From Eggerthellaceae bacterium (GTDB lineage Bacteria > Actinomycetota > Coriobacteriia > Coriobacteriales > Eggerthellaceae): a DNA stretch of 11,667 nt. Under the pieces are notes generated by a model that was not told the origin of the DNA, did not search any database, and saw only the letters and a list, made by a program, of their open reading frames with translations. The first letter of the stretch is position 1, and each line of letters begins with the position of its first letter. Both the position numbers and the translations under genes were made by a program. Location of the stretch: positions 1 to 11,667 of the forward strand of contig JAFYTB010000275.1 of the NCBI GenBank assembly GCA_017559045.1. The letters are read 5' to 3'. Below are positions 1 through 6,526 of this stretch, piece after piece.

Positions 1-284
1 ACGAGGCCGAACTTGGTGCGGGCCTTCTGCATGACATCCTTGCCGCCATACACCGCACGACCAGATGCGTCAGCAGTCGTAACCTGCAGGTCGCCGTAAG
101 ACAATTCGCCAGCGTCGAGTGTCTCGAGCAGAGTGAGGCAACGCAGCAGCGTGGACTTTCCACCGCCCGAAGGACCGATGATCGCGAGCACGTCGCCCTT
201 ATTAACCGTCAGCGAAATGTCTTTGAGAACTTCGTTGTCACCAAAGCTCTTCTTCGCATGATCAAGCTTAACGATCGGTTGCAT
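1..284 (-). CDS. Amino acid ABC transporter ATP-binding subunit (partial, N-terminal 94 residues)
   Basis: This is the N-terminal part of a GlnQ-type ATPase that powers import of polar amino acids from the cytoplasmic face of the membrane. The gene continues past base 1, so only about 94 residues are visible. The Walker A loop GPSGGGKS is at residues 37-44, followed by the TLLRC stretch usual in this family. The visible part ends at FGLV, where the Q-loop would begin. The segment between the GEL after Walker A and this FGLV is about nine residues longer than in E. coli GlnQ as I recall it; such lengthening occurs in related subfamilies. The ATG at 282-284 is preceded by GAAAGG at good spacing. 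It is the third gene of the importer set, 100 bases after the permease stop. The family is certain; the transported amino acid cannot be told. Confidence 0.93.
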   Translation of the reverse strand, partial: MQPIVKLDHAKKSFGDNEVLKDISLTVNKGDVLAIIGPSGGGKSTLLRCLTLLETLDAGELSYGDLQVTTADASGRAVYGGKDVMQKARTKFGL

Positions 285-384
285 CTTGATAGCCTTTCAA
301 TTTCAGCAAACCCTTGGCTTGGCGGCCAATCCTGCAAGCGGGATCACATACCCCCAGGTTGACGCCCAATCCCTCAGATCAGCG

Positions 385-1038
385 TTAGTCGTGATAGTAG
401 CTGAGCTTCTTCTCAACACGGACAAGTGCCATTTCGACCACCAGGTTGAACACCCAGTAGATCGCACCGGCGAGCAGGTACGGAACCATGCTGACCTGCG
501 AGGAGGCAAGCGCCTTGGCCTGGGAGAACATCTCCATGATGCCGAGGACGAAAGCCAGCGAGGTATCCTTGACCAGCGTGATGATCTCGTTGCCCATTGC
601 CGGCAGAATGCGCTTGATAACCTGCGGCAGGACAATCTTCATGAAGGTCTGAGCGCGAGAATAGCCAAGCACGCTGGCTGCCTCGTACTGACCCTGCGGA
701 ATAGACTGAATACCGCTTCGATAGATCTCAGCGAAGTAAGCTGCATAGTTGAGGATGAAGCCGATTGCGCAAGCAACGAACTTCCAGTCGGCACCGAGGC
801 TCAGGCCGAAAAGGTAATACGGACCGTATGCCCATGCCATGAGCTGCAGCATAAGCGGCGTACCGCGCATAACGGAAATGTAGGCACGGGTGATCAGGGC
901 CAGCGGCTTGAACTTGCTCATGCGGCAAAGCGCCACGATCACGCCAAGCGGCAGCGCGCCCACAAGCGTGGTGAGGAAGATCTGCGCCGTGAAGAGGAAG
1001 CCCGAGAAGAGAATCTCCAACATGACCGACAGTTCCAA
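385..1038 (-). CDS. Polar amino acid ABC transporter permease (HisM/GlnP type)
   Basis: This inner-membrane subunit forms the translocation path of the amino acid importer, probably as a homodimer. It has 217 residues, normal for the family. Hydrophobic segments lie near residues 9-37, 62-82, 86-106 and 180-205. The family motif RGTPLMLQL is at 58-66. The ATPase-docking EAA loop runs from E119-A-A, with G125, to L137-P138. The chosen start is a TTG at 1036-1038, because TAAGGTG sits five bases upstream of it. The first in-frame ATG (codon 6, at 1021-1023) has no visible binding site. The gene lies between its binding protein and its ATPase. A hairpin and a candidate promoter lie in the 212 bases upstream. 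Substrate unknown. An out-of-frame ORF on the same strand over its 3' end is a shadow. Confidence 0.93.
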   Translation of the reverse strand: MELSVMLEILFSGFLFTAQIFLTTLVGALPLGVIVALCRMSKFKPLALITRAYISVMRGTPLMLQLMAWAYGPYYLFGLSLGADWKFVACAIGFILNYAAYFAEIYRSGIQSIPQGQYEAASVLGYSRAQTFMKIVLPQVIKRILPAMGNEIITLVKDTSLAFVLGIMEMFSQAKALASSQVSMVPYLLAGAIYWVFNLVVEMALVRVEKKLSYYHD

Positions 1039-1101
1039 GAGGACACCTTAGACAAAGCTACGGACGAAGGCTTTGGCCCCGCCCGTATCCATTTACTCTA
1101 T

Positions 1102-1135
1102 CGCTTTATTGTACTACAGCACTAAAGCGTATCAG
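1102..1135 (-). promoter_or_regulatory. Candidate internal promoter with inverted repeat ahead of the permease gene
   Basis: On the minus strand CTGATA (1130-1135) and TACAAT (1108-1113) are separated by 16 bases, a reasonable sigma70-type arrangement about 70 bases upstream of the permease TTG. A 7-base inverted repeat, CGCTTTA (1102-1108) and TAAAGCG (1123-1129), overlaps the -10 box and the spacer, as an operator would. It lies just downstream of the hairpin that follows the binding protein gene, so it could restart transcription for the permease and ATPase. The motif matches are seen; the function is inferred. Confidence 0.4.
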
Positions 1136-1170
1136 GGAAGTATACCCGTCCTCCCCTCAATTCACGCCAT

Positions 1171-1208
1171 CAAAACAGGAAAGGGCGTCGGGTTTTACCC
1201 CGACGCCC
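1171..1208 (-). terminator. Hairpin terminator or attenuator after the binding protein gene
   Basis: Read on the minus strand, a 10-base perfect GC-rich stem (1199-1208 pairs with 1183-1192) with a 6-base loop lies 42 bases after the binding protein stop codon. It is followed by TTTCCTGTTTTG. The U-tract is broken by CC and G, so termination is probably partial. This is the common layout by which a periplasmic-type binding protein is made in excess over the membrane components encoded downstream. Confidence 0.65.
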
Positions 1209-1250
1209 CGTGGCATCAATATGCTCGACTGCCTTCAGGCTAGAGTCGAA

Positions 1251-2078
1251 CTACTTCAGGCACCAGCCCTCCCAAGCGATACCCTGGTCAGCGTACTTCT
1301 CGCAGATCTGCTGAGCGGTACCGTCGGCAACCATTTCCTTCAGGGTTGCGGTAACCTGAGCGGCCATAGCCTCGTTGCCCAGCTTGAAGCCGACTGCATA
1401 GTGCTCAGCGGAGAGCTCGGCGATCTGAACATAGACACCGGGGTTAGCAGCCATCTGGTAAGCAGCGATGGAGAGGTCGCAAGCAACAGCGTCGACCAGA
1501 CCGGTCTCGAGCTGCATGAAAGCGTCGTTGTAGGTAGCGATGGTCTGGACTGCGCCGCCAGCGAAGGAAGCGACCAGATCAGCGTTCTCCTCAGCCTCGA
1601 GGACGTCGAGAGCAGCGGACTCAACCTGGGTGATGACGTTCTTGCCAGCAAGGTCAGCCAGGGTGGCGATACCGGAGTCAGCCTTAACAATCATGACCTG
1701 AGCGTTCAGCATATAGGGCTCGGACCATGCGTACAGACCCTCACGACCCTCATAGGTGAAGCCGTTCCACACGCAGGTGATGGAGCCGTCGTTGAGCAGA
1801 GCGTCCTTAGCATCCCAGTCGATCGGGGTGGTCTCAAGGGTCCAGCCATTACGGGCGCAAACCTCAGCAGCGAGGTCGAGGTCGAGACCAGCATAGCTGC
1901 CGTCGTCAGCGATGTAGCCATACGGCGGATAACCGGCGTCGAAGCCGACGACCAGAACGGTGGCCTCTTCGCCACCCTCGTTGTTGGCGGGCTCGTCGGA
2001 GCCGCAGCCAGCGAGAAGCACCATGCTCATGCACAGAGCGGCAACGATGGTTGCCAGCAGGACAATCTTCTTCTTCAT
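1251..2078 (-). CDS. Amino acid ABC transporter substrate-binding lipoprotein
   Basis: This extracytoplasmic receptor captures an amino acid and delivers it to the permease. It is in the SBP_bac_3 (family 3) group and has 275 residues, the usual length. The start MKKKIVLL is followed by a hydrophobic stretch and the lipobox LAGC ending at C25. This predicts cleavage and lipid anchoring on the outer face of the membrane. An acidic, flexible linker follows. The mature part has the two-lobe family pattern, with VGFDAGYPPYGY near the start and a DLAGKNV segment midway. A longer in-frame start at 2117 exists, but the ATG at 2076-2078 is chosen: AGAGGA lies six to seven bases upstream, and the 13 extra residues would precede a normal signal peptide. 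It is the first gene of the importer set. The ligand cannot be assigned. Confidence 0.95.
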   Translation of the reverse strand: MKKKIVLLATIVAALCMSMVLLAGCGSDEPANNEGGEEATVLVVGFDAGYPPYGYIADDGSYAGLDLDLAAEVCARNGWTLETTPIDWDAKDALLNDGSITCVWNGFTYEGREGLYAWSEPYMLNAQVMIVKADSGIATLADLAGKNVITQVESAALDVLEAEENADLVASFAGGAVQTIATYNDAFMQLETGLVDAVACDLSIAAYQMAANPGVYVQIAELSAEHYAVGFKLGNEAMAAQVTATLKEMVADGTAQQICEKYADQGIAWEGWCLK

Positions 2079-2157
2079 ATCAGATCCTCTCGGTTCTTTT
2101 CCCCTCAAGACAGCCATTCTACTTGCTGCCTTTGCATCACTCTAGCACGCTAAAGTA

Positions 2158-2186
2158 ATAGAGGGCAGTATAGCACAGCCCTCTAT
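2158..2186 (-). promoter_or_regulatory. Promoter of the amino acid importer with a 9-base inverted repeat over the -10 box
   Basis: On the minus strand TGCTATACT (2167-2175) is an extended -10 element (TGn plus TATACT), about 90 bases upstream of the binding protein ATG. It sits in the 11-base loop of a perfect 9-base inverted repeat, ATAGAGGGC (minus-strand reading of 2178-2186) and GCCCTCTAT (2158-2166). No strong -35 is seen: TTGTTT is 19 bases upstream and TTTATG 16 bases upstream. The repeat could be a repressor operator. It could also act as a weak terminator for the iron-sulfur gene ending at 2252, but it lacks a U-tract on either strand. Confidence 0.45.
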
Positions 2187-2251
2187 CTCATAAACAATTT
2201 TGGGAAATCGAACCAGAGAAGCGCCCCCGAAAGTCCGTAAGCGGGTGCACC

Positions 2252-3412
2252 CTACTTCTTTCGACCGATAATGCTTCCTCGCTTCGGCGGAACGCCGGCC
2301 TCTACAAGACGCGGCTCAAACGAGAAGAGCTCCTCGACAGGCACTTCGTTAGAAAGCGTGATGCACTTCTTCAGGCACGCATCAGCGCACAGCCTGCACT
2401 GCACGCAATCGGCCGCAGAGAACTCCATCCAGCGACGGCCCTCTTCAGGATGCTCTTCCTCGCTCTTGCGAATCGCCGCCATGGGACAGAACATCGTGCA
2501 CATACCGCAGCCGTTGCATCTCTCGGGGTCGATGTCGATGCGACCGAACAGCCTCGTGACGATCGTCTCGTCCTCGCATTCGCCCAGCTCGTACAGCGCA
2601 TTGAGAATGCGCTCATTTCGCTGGGACGGAAAATGCGGCAGCTTTGCGCCAATATTAGTCTTGATACCCAAACGCTCTCGCAGTGAAGCGACCTTCTGCG
2701 CCTTGCCCATATTGAGCGCATCGGCAACCGTCTTCTCGGCAGCCGTCATGGCAACGTCCTTAGCCTTGCCTCCTGCCGTGGAGAAGAAGCCGCGACGCGA
2801 AGCAGCCAGAGCCGCACGCTCATCGGCATGCATGGCAACCTCAGGGAAGTCAGACACACGCTCAACCTGCACCTCGCTGCCGAACAGCCACAACAGGTTG
2901 CAGGCAGAATCAAGCGTAGCCTCAACATTGCTGGAAGCCGCACCGTATTTGCAGGTGGTGCAGTTGCCGTCAACGAGATAGATCTGCTCAACGCCACGCG
3001 CGGCCAACTCGAGCAGCATGGTTTCGCCGATACGGCCAAGGCAGGGAACGCTTGCGTACTTCGTCGGATCGGCATAGCCCCAGGCAGCGGCACGCGCACA
3101 CGAGATAACGGCAACGCCCGCGTTCTTCGTCGCAACTGCCACCTGAGCGGCAAATTCCTCATCAAGCGGATTGATGGGAATCAGCGCATCGGTGGGACAC
3201 ACGGCAATGCAGCTTCCACAACCGACGCACGCGAACGGGCTCATTTCGATCTTGTTGTTGCCCACCTTGATGGCGTCGTTGATGCAAACCTCAACACAAC
3301 GGCGGCACTTGGCATTGCGGTTGCGCACCACAACGCAGCGCGACTCAGCAGGCACAACGTACTTGTCTTCAAATGCTTTAGCAAGCTCGACGATGTCCGA
3401 AACGTTTGCCAC
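2252..3412 (-). CDS. Four-cluster 4Fe-4S protein with an MvhD-like central region
   Basis: This is a predicted cytoplasmic electron-transfer protein of 386 residues with no signal peptide or membrane segment. The N-terminal ferredoxin-like pair uses C36, C39, C43 (the usual fourth cysteine is not in place; C26 may serve) and C62, C65, C68, C72-P. A middle region has C105, PCLGRI (C124) and GNCTTC (C151, C154). The spacing recalls the CxGR and GC-x-C patterns of MvhD/FlpD-type subunits. The C-terminal pair uses C299, C302, C305, C309-P and C336, C339, C342, C346, with C350 extra. The start is a GTG at 3410-3412, with AGGG nine bases upstream and only 10 bases after the mobBA stop, so the two are almost surely cotranscribed. 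Its partner is unknown. A role in delivering electrons to, or maturing, a molybdoenzyme is inference from the neighbour. Confidence 0.85.
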   Translation of the reverse strand: MANVSDIVELAKAFEDKYVVPAESRCVVVRNRNAKCRRCVEVCINDAIKVGNNKIEMSPFACVGCGSCIAVCPTDALIPINPLDEEFAAQVAVATKNAGVAVISCARAAAWGYADPTKYASVPCLGRIGETMLLELAARGVEQIYLVDGNCTTCKYGAASSNVEATLDSACNLLWLFGSEVQVERVSDFPEVAMHADERAALAASRRGFFSTAGGKAKDVAMTAAEKTVADALNMGKAQKVASLRERLGIKTNIGAKLPHFPSQRNERILNALYELGECEDETIVTRLFGRIDIDPERCNGCGMCTMFCPMAAIRKSEEEHPEEGRRWMEFSAADCVQCRLCADACLKKCITLSNEVPVEELFSFEPRLVEAGVPPKRGSIIGRKK

Positions 3413-3422
3413 GTCACACGCC

Positions 3423-4763
3423 CTATTCGCCCATGTAGGAATCTTCGATGCGCTTCAGCTCTTCAGGCGTGTTCGCATTGATGAAGCAACCGCCACGCGG
3501 CTCAGCCTCGAGCACGCGCTCCTGAGAGAACTCGAAGACGTTGATCTTCGGATCAGCGAGCAGAGCCTGTGCGCGCTTGTCGCCTTCGTCGAGCGCACGG
3601 CGGATAGCGGGCACGCAGGTCTCACGACGGTACAGAGCGTGGAAAGGCTCATAGCCATGATTGTTCACGGGAACAACCGCATCCGCGCCAGTGCGCGACA
3701 TGGCGATGGACTGCGCGACCACCAGCGGAGCGCTTGCGAAGATCATGTCGCAAGCGACCACGGCAACGTAAGGGTTCTGCGAAGCCTGCATAGCCGTGTA
3801 CAAACCGGGAAGAGCGCCGCGGAACTTGAAGGCGTCTCCAACCAGCTTGAGGTTGAGGTTGGGATACTCCTCGAAGAGGAACTGGAGGTTCTCATGCTCG
3901 TTCGTCGTGATGATGAGCTCGTCGGCAACCGGAGACAGACGGTCAATGAGACGCGTAATCAGCGGACGGCCAGCGAAGGGAACCGTTGCCTTCGAACGAC
4001 CCATGCGACGGCTCTCGCCACCTGCCTGAATGACCACCGAAATGCGCGGACGAGCAAAATGCTCCTGCACGAAGTCGGCCAGCGCGACGGTGTCATTGAT
4101 ATCAAGCGCGGGAATGTTGAAGAGAAGCGCAGCCTCACGTGCCTCGGGAATGTCGGTCACGATAGCCACCGTATCAGCCGTGGGCATCTTCTCCTTAATG
4201 CGAGCGCGACGCTCCACCTCTTCGGGCGTGAGCTCTTCGACGGGCTCAGGAGCAGTCAGCTCTTCAGGCTGCACAAGATTTGCATGCTTGCGGCCGCCGG
4301 CCTTTGCACGGGAGATCTGGGTAAAGTCAGAGCCAAGCGAGCAGCCGTTGCGCGCACCCTCGATGAACGCAGCTGCAACAGCCATGTCGGCCTCATTGCC
4401 GGAACGCATGATCTCGATAGTAGGAAGGCCGCTCTTGCGATAACCCTCGACAACCACGATGTCATGGCCCTGCATGCCGCGCACGATCTCGGAGCACTCA
4501 AGCTCACCCTCGATGGTCTTAATGCAAGCCATCTTGCCAGGAGCTGCGATCACCGTCTCGGAAGCGCCTGCAGCACGATGACGGAAGGAGTCCTTGCCCG
4601 GATAGTCGATCTCGAAACCAACGTGGGAATGATGCTTGACGCTACCAACATCGAGGCCACGAGAAACCAGCTCGGTAATAAGCTTCTCGATGATGGTGGT
4701 CTTACCGGAATTATGACGTCCAACAATGGCAACTGCCGGAGAAGGCACATTGAGCTTGGCCAT
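3423..4763 (-). CDS. mobB-mobA: Fused MobB-MobA: molybdopterin-guanine dinucleotide biosynthesis protein
   Basis: This protein attaches GMP from GTP to Mo-molybdopterin, giving the MGD cofactor of the DMSO reductase and formate dehydrogenase family. The N-terminal MobB-like GTPase starts at about residue 10, with a P-loop GRHNSGKTT at 15-23, a VKHHSH segment at 42-47 and VVVEGYRKSG at 103-112. The C-terminal MobA nucleotidyltransferase starts near residue 241, with QAGGESRRMGRSK (246-258), the signature N-terminal loop, and FAGRPLI after it. Between about 123 and 197, inside the MobB fold, is a long insert ending in a Pro/Glu-rich charged stretch. The total is 446 residues, longer than the simple sum of the two domains. 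The ATG at 4761-4763 has GAGGGAG upstream. It is the first gene of the operon with the four-cluster Fe-S protein. Confidence 0.93.
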   Translation of the reverse strand: MAKLNVPSPAVAIVGRHNSGKTTIIEKLITELVSRGLDVGSVKHHSHVGFEIDYPGKDSFRHRAAGASETVIAAPGKMACIKTIEGELECSEIVRGMQGHDIVVVEGYRKSGLPTIEIMRSGNEADMAVAAAFIEGARNGCSLGSDFTQISRAKAGGRKHANLVQPEELTAPEPVEELTPEEVERRARIKEKMPTADTVAIVTDIPEAREAALLFNIPALDINDTVALADFVQEHFARPRISVVIQAGGESRRMGRSKATVPFAGRPLITRLIDRLSPVADELIITTNEHENLQFLFEEYPNLNLKLVGDAFKFRGALPGLYTAMQASQNPYVAVVACDMIFASAPLVVAQSIAMSRTGADAVVPVNNHGYEPFHALYRRETCVPAIRRALDEGDKRAQALLADPKINVFEFSQERVLEAEPRGGCFINANTPEELKRIEDSYMGE

Positions 4764-4822
4764 GTTCGCTCCCTCTAATGATTCTGGTACTCGCCCCTAT
4801 GGGCGCAAATTTGCTGAATAGC

Positions 4823-4831
4823 ATAATAGCA
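4823..4831 (-). promoter_or_regulatory. Extended -10 promoter for the mobBA operon
   Basis: The minus strand reads TGCTATTAT here, an extended -10 (TGn plus TATTAT) placing the transcript start near 4816, about 50 bases before the mobBA ATG. TTGGAA lies 20 bases upstream, too far to be a standard -35. It resembles the TGCTATACT element ahead of the amino acid importer. A small 5-base GC stem occurs in the resulting leader. Confidence 0.45.
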
Positions 4832-4927
4832 CTACCCGTGCATACGGCTTCCAACCGAAACCAAAGCGCACCTTCGCCTCGCGCTTGAGGCTCTTCGGAA
4901 AAGAAGGCCCAACGAAAGGCCGAGGTG

Positions 4928-4933
4928 TACAAT
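4928..4933 (+). promoter_or_regulatory. Weak candidate -10 box for the SpoU methyltransferase gene
   Basis: TACAAT lies 54 bases before the chosen ATG in the 224-base divergent region. No convincing -35 is seen at 16-18 bases upstream, so this is only a candidate. Confidence 0.3.
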
Positions 4934-4987
4934 GGATTCGCTTTCAGCCGAAAGCACACAAGCACCCGAGCAGCAGAGGAGAGCCTC

Positions 4988-5818
4988 ATGCCCGTCATCC
5001 GCATCGAAACACTCGACGATCCGCGACTCGATGCGTACGCCCGCCTGACCGAAGCCCAGCTTCGAAACAAGCTCGAGCCCGAAAAAGCCCTGTTCATCGC
5101 AGAAAGCGGCAAGGTCATCGAGCGAGCCTTCGCTGGCGGAATGGAGCCCATTTCCCTACTCATGGAGGAGAAATGGCTCGAATCGATGGCCGACATCATC
5201 GAACGCATGGAGGCAGGGCATCCCGATCTCCCCATCTTCGTCGCACCGCATGACGAGCTCGAGAAGCTTACGGGCTTCGAGCTGACGCGCGGCGCATTGG
5301 GCGCATTCCGCCGTCCCCAGCCGCAAGATGTTCGCGAAGTGCTTGAGAACGCACGCCTTGTGGCTGTGCTCGAAGACATCACCAACCACACCAACGTCGG
5401 CGCCATCTTTCGCTCGGCTGCAGCCCTTGGCGTAGACGCCGTGCTCGTGACACCCGCCTGTTACGACCCGCTGTATCGCCGCGCCGTGCGCGTGTCGATG
5501 GGCACCGTATTCCAGGTACCGTGGACGCGCATCGGAAGCGACGCCCACAATTGGGCCAGCGAGGGAATCCCCCTGCTCAAGAGCCTTGGCTTCACCACAG
5601 CCGCCATGGCGCTTTCCGACGACTCCGTATCGCTTGACGACCCCGAGCTCAACGCCGCTGAGAAGGTTGCAATCATCTTGGGAACGGAAGGCGACGGTCT
5701 GGCTCACTCGACCATCGCCCAATGCGACTACACCGTGCGCATTCCCATGGCTTATGGCGTCGACTCCCTCAACGTAGCCGCAGCTAGCGCTGTCGCATTC
5801 TGGCAGCTCAGGCGATAA
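4988..5818 (+). CDS. SpoU/TrmH-family RNA 2'-O-methyltransferase
   Basis: This enzyme transfers a methyl group from S-adenosylmethionine to a ribose 2'-OH of tRNA or rRNA. All three SPOUT knot motifs are intact. They are N136-x-G-x-I-x-R142 (motif 1), GTEGDGL at 232-238 (motif 2) and IPM followed by DSLNVA at 252-264 (motif 3). Residues 1-110 form the substrate-binding part seen in RlmB/TsnR-like members, including the usual segment near LFIAESGKVI. At 276 residues the length is normal. The ATG at 4988 is chosen because GAGGAG lies five to six bases upstream. An in-frame ATG at 4925 would add 21 unconserved residues and overlap the candidate -10 box. The target nucleotide cannot be read from the sequence. 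It probably forms an operon with the next methyltransferase. Confidence 0.93.
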   Translation: MPVIRIETLDDPRLDAYARLTEAQLRNKLEPEKALFIAESGKVIERAFAGGMEPISLLMEEKWLESMADIIERMEAGHPDLPIFVAPHDELEKLTGFELTRGALGAFRRPQPQDVREVLENARLVAVLEDITNHTNVGAIFRSAAALGVDAVLVTPACYDPLYRRAVRVSMGTVFQVPWTRIGSDAHNWASEGIPLLKSLGFTTAAMALSDDSVSLDDPELNAAEKVAIILGTEGDGLAHSTIAQCDYTVRIPMAYGVDSLNVAAASAVAFWQLRR

Positions 5819-5829
5819 GCGACGCTCCC

Positions 5830-6444
5830 ATGGCGCTCAAAGAACTCAACAGGCAGGAACTCCTGCGCGACCTGGCCCTCTGCGGATGCGGACTCGCCGA
5901 CGAGCGAAGCACTCGCTTTGCCGCGGAAGGCGCCCACGATCCAACGGCAACGCGCTATTTCGTGCTTGAGCAGCTGTTCGCACAACTCGACCTCGATGAG
6001 TCGTCTCACCTGCTGGATGTCGGCTGCGGAAAGGGTCGCGCTCTGGCGTATTTCGCGGAAGCGAAACTGCCCGGCTGCGCAACCGGCGTCGAGCTCGATC
6101 CAGATCTCGCACGTACGGCCCAGGCTTGGACCGAAAACTTCGAGCAGCTAAGCGTTATCGAAGGCAGCGCCCTCAGCGTTCCACTGCGCCGCTTTACGCA
6201 CTTCTACCTGTTCAACCCCTTCGACAGCCCGATACTCGAGCAATTCGTCGAGAAGATCGAAGCCGAGACGCGACGACCCATCACGCTCTGCCACATGTCT
6301 GACAACGGCGAGAACTATCTATTCATGGGACGCAGCGGTTGGCGCCTTCAGTCCGAAGGCTGGATCCACATACATCAAGGGGCACCCGTTTTCGGATGCC
6401 CCCAGCACTGGTCTATATGGAAGTTTGATCCAGCGGCTCGCTAG
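5830..6444 (+). CDS. Small class I SAM-dependent methyltransferase, substrate unknown
   Basis: This is a 204-residue Rossmann-fold methyltransferase. The SAM-binding motif I reads LLDVGCGKGR (61-70), and an acidic GVELD (86-90) ends strand two, where the ribose of SAM binds. FNPF at 128-131 occupies the motif IV place, like the NPPF/DPPY motif of amino-group methylases. That hints at, but does not prove, methylation of a nitrogen or a base. The first 40 residues hold no known domain that I recognise. The C-terminus is short, with an aromatic-rich strand. It begins 11 bases after the SpoU stop. No clear binding site precedes the ATG, so translation may depend on coupling. No terminator with a U-tract follows in the short convergent gap. 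Confidence 0.8.
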   Translation: MALKELNRQELLRDLALCGCGLADERSTRFAAEGAHDPTATRYFVLEQLFAQLDLDESSHLLDVGCGKGRALAYFAEAKLPGCATGVELDPDLARTAQAWTENFEQLSVIEGSALSVPLRRFTHFYLFNPFDSPILEQFVEKIEAETRRPITLCHMSDNGENYLFMGRSGWRLQSEGWIHIHQGAPVFGCPQHWSIWKFDPAAR

Positions 6445-6447
6445 CGC

Positions 6448-6491
6448 AACGCACCCAAGCCGACCCATGAACGCGCCCAGGCCGACCCACC
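6448..6491. repeat. Two tandem 22-base units in the convergent gap
   Basis: Positions 6448-6469 and 6470-6491 are copies of one 22-base unit (core GCCGACCCA) that differ at four positions. A third, degenerate copy begins at 6492 and fades into the aminopeptidase 3' end. The repeat fills most of the 82 bases between two convergent genes, where a terminator might be expected and none is obvious. Function unknown. Confidence 0.6.
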
Positions 6492-6526
6492 AACGCGCCT
6501 AAACCCAGCGCCCAAGCCAGTATTCG

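Noticed and set aside
2079..2117. Thirteen-residue N-terminal extension of the binding protein
   Set aside because: It would precede a complete lipoprotein signal peptide, and the inner ATG has the better ribosome binding site.
1221..2153. 310-codon plus-strand ORF across the binding protein gene
   Set aside because: The opposite strand encodes an intact lipoprotein with lipobox; the plus-strand frame has no domain.
3171..4778. 535-codon plus-strand ORF across mobBA
   Set aside because: It is the mirror of the MobBA reading frame, with no recognisable domain and no binding site.
4925..4987. Upstream in-frame ATG for the SpoU methyltransferase
   Set aside because: It overlaps the candidate -10 box and has no binding site, while the ATG at 4988 has GAGGAG at correct spacing.
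6379..6402. Terminator-like hairpin GGGGCA...TGCCCC near the end of the methyltransferase gene
   Set aside because: It lies inside the coding frame and has no U-tract after it on either strand.
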